Assembly: GCA_049642465.1 (NCBI GenBank)
Contig: JBAROV010000100.1
Span: 5,638-69,637 of the forward strand
From: CAWDPQ01 sp049642465
Lineage (GTDB): Bacteria > Acidobacteriota > Vicinamibacteria > Vicinamibacterales > 2-12-FULL-66-21
Length of the DNA stretch: 64,000 nt
Direction: 5' to 3'
This document shows, piece after piece, positions 26,115-32,613 of the stretch. The notes beneath the pieces are model-generated. The model did not search any database. It saw nothing but the letters and a program-made list of their open reading frames with translations, and was not told the origin of the DNA. A program made the position numbers and the translations under genes. How positions within the stretch are numbered: position 1 is the first letter of the stretch; every line of letters begins with the position of its first letter.

Positions 26115-26165
26115 CTAGCGACTCTAGCGACTGACAAGCGTTAGACGGACTAGCGACTAGCGACT
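26115..26165. repeat. CTAGCGACT short tandem repeats
   Basis: CTAGCGACT occurs at 26115-26123 and 26124-26132 in tandem, and twice overlapping at 26150-26165. The last copies include the stop codon and final codons of the cupin gene. Confidence 0.7.
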
Positions 26166-26491
26166 GGCAATTCGTCCCCGCTGCTGGTGTATGCGGGTGG
26201 GACGTAGACGCTCAACGTCCGGAGCGGCGTTCGGCCGGTGTTGCGGATTTCGTGCCGATCGCCGCGCTCGATGAGGAGGAGGACTCCGGCTTTGAGCGTG
26301 GTGCGACGGCCATTGACGATCGCGATGCCACGGCCTGACTCGACAAACAGCCACTGATCGGCGCCGCGGTGGCGGTTGTCCGGCCCGCCTTCACAGTCGC
26401 CCGGTCCGAGCGTCATGCTGGCGGCCTGCGAGCGGCGGTTGCCGACGATGACCTTGAATCCACGGCCGAACCGGACGGTTGCGCGCTTCAT
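26150..26491 (-). CDS. Small cupin-domain protein
   Basis: 113-aa cytoplasmic single-domain cupin. Cupin motif 1 is incomplete (R-H-R-G-A-D-Q-W near 42-49, with no clear second His or Glu), and motif 2 is G-D-R-H-E-I-R-N near 77, so metal binding is uncertain. Its ATG overlaps the methylase TGA (ATGA at 26488-26491), so it is made from the same message as the DNA methylase. The last codons are made of a CTAGCGACT repeat and are unlikely to be functional. Similar cupins often bind sugar phosphates; the role here is unknown. Confidence 0.75.
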   Translation of the reverse strand: MKRATVRFGRGFKVIVGNRRSQAASMTLGPGDCEGGPDNRHRGADQWLFVESGRGIAIVNGRRTTLKAGVLLLIERGDRHEIRNTGRTPLRTLSVYVPPAYTSSGDELPVASR

Positions 26492-27462
26492 GCCTGCCCC
26501 GTGGCGGCGCGTGGCCGGACGTTGCTGATGATGTACTCCATCACCACTCCTCGTCTTCGTGCGTCGGAGTTGATCGCGCGCTTGGCGGCGACCTTGTGTG
26601 CGCGCAAGCCCCGCCTTCGAGCGTCCCGGTACAGTTCCCCCACCATCGGCGCCGTGGAATTGCTGATGACGACGTGGCAGCCGCGGCCGACCAGTTCACA
26701 AGCAACCTCCTGGAGGCGCCGCTGATCCACATCTGAAAAACCGTCGGCCGTGTACGCCGTGAATCGTGCCGTTGTGCTGAGCGGCGCATAGGGCGGATCG
26801 AAGTAGATGAGATCGCCGGGGCGTGCACGCTCGAGCACCGATTCGTATCGCGCCTGCCGAATGTCAATCGCGCTCGAGGATAGTGCCGCAGCCACCGCTC
26901 GCAAGTTCGACCCGTCGCAGATCGTGGGTTTCACGTAGCGGCCCGCAGGAACGTTGAAGGCTCCGCGTGAGTTCAACCGGAACAGCCCGTTGAACCCGGT
27001 CCGATTGAGATAGATGAACATCGCCGCCAGTTCCGGGGAACAGCGGGCGGCAGACGACTGAGCCTCCCGCGCAGGATTGAACAGCTCGTCGCGGACGCGG
27101 TAGTAGTGCGCTGCCGGGTCCTCGCGATGCGCACGCTCGTGCAACTCGAGAGAGGCGATCACCGCTTCGACGTCGCTGCGGATGGCCGCGTAGCAGCCGA
27201 TGAGGTCGATGTTGCTGTCTGTCAGATGCGCCGCGCGACCATCGAGCAGGCCCCGCGTCCATAGATCGAAGAAGAGGGCGCCGCTTCCGAGGAAGGGTTC
27301 GTTATACGCCTTGAAGGAGTCCGGAACGAACCGACGGAGTTGCGAAAGTAGCTGGCGCTTGCCGCCCGCCCATTTGACGAAGGGGCGCACGGAAGGTCGA
27401 ACGAACGTTTTCGTGCTGATTGGCTCTGCAGATGCCCGCATCCGACACGTGGAGGATAACAT
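26488..27462 (-). CDS. Dam-type (D12 class) DNA adenine N6-methyltransferase
   Basis: About 324 aa. The AdoMet-binding motif I is P-F-L-G-S-G-A-L-F-F-D-L and the catalytic motif IV is D-P-P-Y-A-P, with K-W-A-G-G-K-R-Q-L-L at the N-terminus, the order typical of Dam/DpnM enzymes. The start is uncertain: ATG at 27462 or 27441; neither has a good ribosome site and the longer one is listed. No restriction gene is nearby, so this looks like a solitary methylase. The usual target of the class is GATC, but specificity cannot be read here. Co-translated with the downstream cupin. Confidence 0.87.
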   Translation of the reverse strand: MLSSTCRMRASAEPISTKTFVRPSVRPFVKWAGGKRQLLSQLRRFVPDSFKAYNEPFLGSGALFFDLWTRGLLDGRAAHLTDSNIDLIGCYAAIRSDVEAVIASLELHERAHREDPAAHYYRVRDELFNPAREAQSSAARCSPELAAMFIYLNRTGFNGLFRLNSRGAFNVPAGRYVKPTICDGSNLRAVAAALSSSAIDIRQARYESVLERARPGDLIYFDPPYAPLSTTARFTAYTADGFSDVDQRRLQEVACELVGRGCHVVISNSTAPMVGELYRDARRRGLRAHKVAAKRAINSDARRRGVVMEYIISNVRPRAATGQA

Positions 27463-27557
27463 CGTCCGATCGGTACCAGGACATTGGGCCGTGCACAATT
27501 TCAAAACCTCCCCATCCGGGTGATCCGCCCCTGGGTTTGAGCGTTCAGACTCGAGCC

Positions 27558-28454
27558 ATGACAAACACTGAAGTGCTCCTCTCATTCTCAAATGCCTTGG
27601 CCGATCTTGCCGCGGCCGCGGGCGCAAGCGTTCTTCAGGTGCGGGGCGGGCGCCGCGCGACGAGCGGCCTCGTCTATGGGTCAGATACGGTGGTGACCTC
27701 TGCCCGCGCCATCGGACGCGAGGACGGTCTCCAGGTGACGTTGCCTGATGGCCACAGCGTCGACGCCAATCTGAGCGGCTGGGATCCTGCCACGGGGATT
27801 GCCGTGCTCCGGACACCTCGGCCGCTCGAACTCCCGGTGCCTTCCACCGCGGACACCGAACCCAGAGTCGGGCACCTCGTTCTCGCCCTCGCACGCTCGT
27901 GGAGCAACGCCCTCACCGCAAGCGCCGGCACGGTGGCCGTCGTTGGAGGCCCGCTTCGAACCGGCAGACGACGGGAAATTCCGCGGGTCTTCCGCATCAC
28001 GGCTTCCGTGCACGACGGTTTTGCCGGCGGCGGTGTCTTCGATGTCGAGGGACGCCTGACCGGCATCGCAACCGCGACCTCCATTCGTGGGTTCGGTGTG
28101 GTGATCCCCGCATCGATTGCTTTCGCCAGCGCCCGACAGGTATTGACATCTGGAACGCCACAGCGTGGCTTCCTGGGAGTGGCCGTGCAGTCGGTGAAGC
28201 TGACGGGCGCGCAGCAATCGGCCGGCGCCGAACGAGGCCTGCTCGTGATGAACGTGACCGCTTCCAGTCCGGCGGAGGTTGCCGGACTGCTGGTCGGCGA
28301 CGTCTTGCTGCGCTTCGATGACCATCCCCTCGAGGATTCCGAAGACCTATTGGATTTGCTGACCGATCGGCGCGTTGGCCAGGCGGCCGTTGTCCGATTG
28401 TTGCGTGGCCATTCCGCCCAGGAAACGCGGATTACGGTGGCGCGTCGCGACTGA
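27558..28454 (+). CDS. HtrA-like S1C protein with lost catalytic triad, plus PDZ domain
   Basis: 298-aa protein with the trypsin-like HtrA fold (about 15-190) and a C-terminal PDZ domain (about 200-295, G-F-L-G-V-A-V). It lacks a signal peptide or membrane segment, so it should be cytoplasmic. Aligning by eye with HtrA, the His of V-V-T-N-A-H-V-V is Arg50 (V-V-T-S-A-R-A-I), the Asp of D-L-A-L-L is Gly80 (G-I-A-V-L), and the Ser of G-N-S-G-G is Ala156 (G-F-A-G-G). All three triad residues are gone, so it should bind rather than cut peptides. It precedes a LuxR-type regulator by 37 bp in the same orientation. Confidence 0.85.
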   Translation: MTNTEVLLSFSNALADLAAAAGASVLQVRGGRRATSGLVYGSDTVVTSARAIGREDGLQVTLPDGHSVDANLSGWDPATGIAVLRTPRPLELPVPSTADTEPRVGHLVLALARSWSNALTASAGTVAVVGGPLRTGRRREIPRVFRITASVHDGFAGGGVFDVEGRLTGIATATSIRGFGVVIPASIAFASARQVLTSGTPQRGFLGVAVQSVKLTGAQQSAGAERGLLVMNVTASSPAEVAGLLVGDVLLRFDDHPLEDSEDLLDLLTDRRVGQAAVVRLLRGHSAQETRITVARRD

Positions 28455-28491
28455 CGGGACCGCGCCAGGCGGCTCAGGCGTCTCTCTCTAC

Positions 28492-28860
28492 ATGCGCGTC
28501 GTTCTCGTCGGACCGCCCGCGGTTCGCCTTCGTTTGCGTAGTCAGTTACCGGATGGCATTGAGATCGTGGCCGAACAGGAGACGATGGATGGCTGGCAGA
28601 CTGTGGAGGCGGACGCGTTCCTCATCGCGCCCCGCCGTCAGGACGCCGGTGAACCGCTCTTCGAGCCGTTGACGGCCCGCGAATCGCAGGTGCTGGATCG
28701 GCTGGCGAAGGGCCTGTCAAACAAGATGATTGCAGCGGATCTGCGGATCAGCGATGAGACGGTCAAGTTTCATCTCGCCGCAATATTCGGAAAACTCGGC
28801 GCATCGAACCGCACGGACGCCGTGCGACTCGCGATTGGCCGCGGATTGGTGTCAATCTAA
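28492..28860 (+). CDS. LuxR/NarL-type regulator with short degenerate receiver
   Basis: 122-aa DNA-binding protein. Residues about 60-120 are a complete LuxR helix-turn-helix (L-T-A-R-E-S-Q-V-L ... S-D-E-T-V-K-F-H-L). The N-terminal 50 residues resemble the start of a NarL receiver (M-R-V-V-L-V-G-P-P-A-V), but the acidic pair after strand 1 is missing and the phospho-acceptor strand reads A-D-A-F-L-I-A-P rather than x-D-V-V-L-L-D, and the rest of the receiver is absent. Phosphorylation is therefore unlikely. Start at 28492 fits this alignment. It probably works with the pseudo-HtrA encoded just upstream. Confidence 0.82.
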   Translation: MRVVLVGPPAVRLRLRSQLPDGIEIVAEQETMDGWQTVEADAFLIAPRRQDAGEPLFEPLTARESQVLDRLAKGLSNKMIAADLRISDETVKFHLAAIFGKLGASNRTDAVRLAIGRGLVSI

Positions 28861-28890
28861 TTCCCGTTCTCCCGTTCTCCCGTTCTCCCG
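28861..28890. repeat. 8-bp tandem repeat (TTCTCCCG)
   Basis: One partial and three full units of TTCTCCCG start immediately after the LuxR stop codon. A related repeat with the same CTCCCG core is at 32545-32583. Confidence 0.75.
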
Positions 28891-28907
28891 ATAACATACC
28901 GATTCAT

Positions 28908-30302
28908 ATGCGCCTCTTCCCGATCGTTTTCTTCCTCGCCCTCACCTTTCCGGCTGCTTCCCCACAGCAGAACCGGCCGACGACCGCGCCGCGACCGTTC
29001 GGCACGCTTCGCGAGCAGGCGGCCCTGCAGCAGGAATGGCTGCGCAAACGACTGGACACCATCCTCCCACCGCTGATGCGCAAGCACCGAATCGACATGT
29101 GGGTCATCCCGATGCGCGAGTACAACGAGGACCCCGCCTTTGTCGCGCTGACGGCGCCGGAAACGTTTGCCGCACGCAGGCGGACGATTTACGTGTTCTT
29201 CGACAAATGCGCAGCCGACGCGAAGCCGCCGTCAACAGCCTGCGTCGAACGGCTCGCGCTCGGCGGCACCTCACAAGGAGGCGTATTCGAGGCGCGCCGG
29301 TCAACCAGGAAGGCCGCCGGAGACGTCGGCCGCGGACAGCAGGCTGAATTGTGGGGCGACGAGCAATGGCAGGTCCTCGACGCGGTCATTGCGGAACGCA
29401 ACCCGCGCGTCATCGCCATCAACCGCTCCACGGTCTTTGCGTTCTCCGACGGCCTCTCGAGCGGGGAGCTCATGGGCATGTCGGCGGCGCTCGGGGACAA
29501 ATGGACTTCGCGTTTCAAGGACGCCGAAGCGCTTCCGCTCGAGTTCATCGCCTCGCGACTCCCTGAGGAGGAGGTGTTCTTCCGCCGCATGCAGGAACTC
29601 GTGTGGTCGATGACGCAGGAGATGTTTTCCTCAAAGACGATCACGCCTGGCAGCACGCGGACCAGCGATCTCGTGTGGTGGTGGCGGCAGCGTGTGAACG
29701 ACCTCGGGCTCGACACATGGTTTCAACCCAGCGTCGACGTGCAGCGGCAGGGCGTCACCGCGGAGAAGCTGGGAAACGATCCGGTCATCGAAGCTGGTGA
29801 TGTGCTGCACTGCGACGTCGGCATCACGGTTGCCAGACTGAACACCGACACGCAGCACCTCGCCTACGTGTTGCGTACCGGCGAGACCGATGCACCAGAA
29901 GGACTGCGACGCGCACTCGCCAACGCAAACGCCCTGCAGGACATCGTCATGGAGGAGATTCGGCCGGGCCGGAGCGGGAACGAGATTCTGGCGACGTCAC
30001 GCGAGCGAATGCAGGCAAAGAACATCAATGGGACCGTCTATTCGCACGCGATTGGCCTGCACGGGCACGGGGCCGGCCCACTCATCGGCCTCTGGGATTA
30101 TCAGGACGGCGTGCCCGGTCGCGGCGACGCCAAGGTTATTCCGAATATGTGGTGGTCGATCGAGTTACAGGCGACGACGCCTGTCCCAGAGTGGGGCGGT
30201 CAAGCCGTGCGCATGGCCCAGGAAGAGGACGCGATCATCGGAGCGGACGGCAGGATTCGCTGGGCGCTGCGCCGCCAGGACAAATTGTTGCTGGTGCGGT
30301 AA
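28908..30302 (+). CDS. Exported M24 family metallopeptidase (Xaa-Pro aminopeptidase-like)
   Basis: 464 aa with a signal peptide (R-L-F-P-I-V-F-F-L-A-L, cut near residue 20). Residues about 30-220 are a creatinase-type N-terminal domain and about 225-464 the pita-bread fold. The five metal ligands can be placed: Asp in C-D-V-G and Asp in N-T-D-T-Q (near 303-314), His in G-L-H-G-H-G-A-G near 382, Glu in S-I-E-L-Q near 421, and Glu in Q-E-E-D-A near 440. It probably removes residues before proline in the periplasm or outside. The final 68 bp overlap the convergent propeller gene. Confidence 0.85.
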   Translation: MRLFPIVFFLALTFPAASPQQNRPTTAPRPFGTLREQAALQQEWLRKRLDTILPPLMRKHRIDMWVIPMREYNEDPAFVALTAPETFAARRRTIYVFFDKCAADAKPPSTACVERLALGGTSQGGVFEARRSTRKAAGDVGRGQQAELWGDEQWQVLDAVIAERNPRVIAINRSTVFAFSDGLSSGELMGMSAALGDKWTSRFKDAEALPLEFIASRLPEEEVFFRRMQELVWSMTQEMFSSKTITPGSTRTSDLVWWWRQRVNDLGLDTWFQPSVDVQRQGVTAEKLGNDPVIEAGDVLHCDVGITVARLNTDTQHLAYVLRTGETDAPEGLRRALANANALQDIVMEEIRPGRSGNEILATSRERMQAKNINGTVYSHAIGLHGHGAGPLIGLWDYQDGVPGRGDAKVIPNMWWSIELQATTPVPEWGGQAVRMAQEEDAIIGADGRIRWALRRQDKLLLVR

Positions 30303-32019
30303 TCGAGCGAGCGACGGCGCGAGCTCCAATAGCAAACAGCGTCGAGACGCCGCGCACGTACATCACGCCGTCAGACAGCGCTGGCGTGGCCATCACCAGT
30401 TCGCCCATCGCGTAGGCTCCGAGCTTCTTGAACTCCCGCCCCGCGGCCACCACGATGATGTCGCCGTCCTCGCTGGTGAGATAGATGCGGCCATCAGCAG
30501 CCACGGGTGAAGCGCTGAAACCGCTCCCGACCGGTTCGAGGCGCTGGCGATAGACTTCCTTCCCCGATTCCAACTCGTAGGCATCGAATACGCCGTTGTT
30601 GTTCAAGACGTACAGGATTCCCTGATACGCAAGGGGCGTCGGCATGTACGATCCGCGGCCCGTTTTGCTCCACGCCACCTTCTCGCTGCTCGTCTGATCT
30701 TTTGCGAGCGTCAAATCGCCGCGCGCGCCCGGACGAACGACGAAGATCGGCCGCTCCGGACCGCGTCCGCTGGCGATCACGAGGAGGCCGTCCGCGCCAA
30801 ATGGTGTGGGTGCCGTAATCTTGGAACTGCCGCCGAGCTTCCAGAGTTCCTTTCCGGTCCGCGGATCGTAGCCACGGATGTAGTTGGACGCGTTGGTCAC
30901 CAGCTCCTCGCCCGACGGCGTGGAGACAACGGTTGGAGTGCCCCAGGATGGCAGCTCCTGCCGATCGGTTTTCCAGACCGTCTTGCCTGTCGCGGCATCG
31001 AGCGCCAGGAGAAATGAGTCGGCTTGCGTGTCGACCTGGAGGATGACCATGCCGTTCCAGATGATCGGAGAACTGGCCGGTCCCCATTCGTAGGAGGGAA
31101 TATCGTACGCGCCCATGTCCACGCGTCCGACATCGACCGCCCACAGCTGGTTTCCGTTGACGTCGTACGCGAACACGCCCTGCGACCCGTACCATGCGAC
31201 CACGATGCGCCCGTCAGTTGCCGGAGAAGCGCTCGCGTAGGTGGACTTGATGTGCCGCTTGTTGCGAGGCTCCCCTTCGAACGCGACGCGCTCCCACGCG
31301 ATCTTCCCTGTGCGTTTATCGATCGCGTAGAGCATCCACTTGTGCGGCGAGCGATCGTCCGACGCATCGCCGTCGCCGTAGAGGCCCGGCTTGAACGTTG
31401 CGTTCGCCTTGCTGCTGATCGCGCTCGTCACGAAGATGCGATCGCCCCACACGATCGGGCTCGAGTGGGCGAGCCCTGGAATCGGGGTACGCCAGCGAAT
31501 ATTCGCGCCGCTTTTCCCGTCCCACGAGTCCGGCAGATTCTGGCCATCAGCGATCCCCGAGGCATTCGGGCCGCGGAAGGATGGCCAGCTGCCCTGTGCA
31601 GCACTCGCGGCCGGGAGTTTTGGAGCCCTGTCTGGACCTTTTCGGAGGATCTTGCGCTCGGGGATCGCGGGCGCTTCAGTCTCGGGGAGCCAGGTGCTGT
31701 CGTGCAGGATCATTCGCCGCGGCACGCAATCGTCCGCGACGAGCGTCACCAGAAGGTGTGTGCCTGCAACACGAAAGCGGTAACGCCCCGCCGCTTCGCA
31801 GCCTTTTGGTCCGCCCGTCGTCGAAACCGTCAGCTCGTCTTTCTCGGCTTTCCACGTCCCGTTGAATTGCGGCCACCCTTGAGCCGTGAGCGCCAGCGCG
31901 CCGTCCTGCGCGAGCTTCAGCGTGAACGCGCCGTAGCGGAGGGGTGTCGATGGGAGTGTTTGTTGTGCGGATGCTGTTGTGACACCCGCGAGGAGGGCCA
32001 AGAGCAGGAAGCGCGGCAT
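30235..32019 (-). CDS. Exported PQQ-like beta-propeller protein
   Basis: 594 aa. The frame opens at 32112, but the ATG at 32019 begins a signal peptide (P-R-F-L-L-L-A-L-L-A-G-V, cut after A-S-A-Q). An N-terminal beta domain of about 100 residues is followed by W-P-S-F-R-G-P-N-A-S-G near 150, the usual entry to a PQQ-like propeller, and repeated blades of the A-x-D-x-x-T-G-K-x-x-W type to the end. Such proteins often lack bound PQQ and serve as scaffolds or unknown oxidoreductases; I cannot confirm PQQ ligands. It overlaps the M24 gene on the opposite strand by 68 bp. Confidence 0.8.
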   Translation of the reverse strand: MPRFLLLALLAGVTTASAQQTLPSTPLRYGAFTLKLAQDGALALTAQGWPQFNGTWKAEKDELTVSTTGGPKGCEAAGRYRFRVAGTHLLVTLVADDCVPRRMILHDSTWLPETEAPAIPERKILRKGPDRAPKLPAASAAQGSWPSFRGPNASGIADGQNLPDSWDGKSGANIRWRTPIPGLAHSSPIVWGDRIFVTSAISSKANATFKPGLYGDGDASDDRSPHKWMLYAIDKRTGKIAWERVAFEGEPRNKRHIKSTYASASPATDGRIVVAWYGSQGVFAYDVNGNQLWAVDVGRVDMGAYDIPSYEWGPASSPIIWNGMVILQVDTQADSFLLALDAATGKTVWKTDRQELPSWGTPTVVSTPSGEELVTNASNYIRGYDPRTGKELWKLGGSSKITAPTPFGADGLLVIASGRGPERPIFVVRPGARGDLTLAKDQTSSEKVAWSKTGRGSYMPTPLAYQGILYVLNNNGVFDAYELESGKEVYRQRLEPVGSGFSASPVAADGRIYLTSEDGDIIVVAAGREFKKLGAYAMGELVMATPALSDGVMYVRGVSTLFAIGARAVARSITAPATICPGGAAPSESCRPLR

Positions 32020-32101
32020 GGCGCACAGTGTAGCAGTCCAGGCGGCCCTCGATGCACCGGACCGGCATGGCGTTCGCATCGCCGGTAGCGGAGGCGCATC
32101 G

Positions 32102-32251
32102 ATGATTCGCAAGCTCAGCTCGGGTCAGTACCGCTTGTACTCGAAGAAGCGCGACCCGAAAACGGGCCGGCGGCGAAATCTGGGAACGTTCAGCAGCCGC
32201 GCGGCCGCAGAGAAGCACGAACGCGCGGTTCAGTTCTTCAAGCGGCACTGA
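32102..32251 (+). CDS. Small basic conserved-looking protein
   Basis: 49 aa starting at an ATG with GGAGG 7 bp upstream. The sequence is rich in K and R: M-I-R-K-L-S-S-G-Q-Y-R-L-Y-S, then K-T-G-R-R-R-N-L-G-T-F, and ends A-V-Q-F-F-K-R-H. I recall near-identical short proteins annotated as hypothetical in many bacteria, which supports a real gene. The strand-turn-strand-helix pattern resembles the small arm-binding-like fold of phage integrases, so nucleic-acid binding is possible. Function unknown. Confidence 0.65.
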   Translation: MIRKLSSGQYRLYSKKRDPKTGRRRNLGTFSSRAAAEKHERAVQFFKRH

Positions 32252-32317
32252 GGTATCGCTGAATCGGCGATCGGCGCGGGCACCCACGCGGGTCCTGTCG
32301 CCCGGCAGCCTCGGGGT

Positions 32318-32411
32318 CCCCGCCGCGCGTTTTCTGCGCGGTGGGGTGGAGGTCATTGGGATGCGAGCGCAGCGCGGCGAGGTGCACGGGTGCCTGCGCT
32401 CGATCCCAATG
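32318..32411. repeat. Two large stem-loops in the gap before nrdJ
   Basis: Hairpin 1: 32318-32328 with 32336-32346 (11-bp stem, one G-T pair, 7-base loop). Hairpin 2: 32354-32372 with 32394-32411 (18 paired bases, one bulge, 21-base loop). They occupy the 362-bp gap between the 49-aa gene and nrdJ, where I see no other gene. Confidence 0.65.
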
Positions 32412-32522
32412 GGCGCCCGCCGTGCGCCACCCGCGAGCCCGCCCCAATACCGATTCAGCTCTCAGCGGCCGCACACGATTTTGCATCTGATCTGTTCGGG
32501 AATGAATCGTCGGGCAAATGCA

Positions 32523-32546
32523 AAGGGCCGGCGTATGCCGGCCCTT
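32523..32546 (-). terminator. Probable nrdJ terminator hairpin
   Basis: Perfect 10-bp stem AAGGGCCGGC with a 4-base loop, 68 bp after the nrdJ stop. On the minus strand it runs into TTGCATTTG, a weak T-rich tail. Confidence 0.65.
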
Positions 32547-32583
32547 CCCGAACTCCCGTGCTCCCGTCCTCCCGAACTCCCGA
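32545..32583. repeat. 8-bp tandem repeat (NNCTCCCG)
   Basis: Four consecutive units (AACTCCCG, TGCTCCCG, TCCTCCCG, AACTCCCG) beside the nrdJ terminator. It shares its core and period with the repeat at 28861-28890. Confidence 0.7.
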
Positions 32584-32613
32584 GCCCCGGATCCCGGACC
32601 CCCAGCCCCGAGT

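Noticed and set aside
26488..27894. Restriction-modification system at the Dam-type gene
   Set aside because: No endonuclease frame is present on either side; neighbours are a cupin and a pseudo-HtrA.
28861..28890. CRISPR or iteron-type origin
   Set aside because: Repeat unit is 8 bp without spacers; no replication gene nearby.
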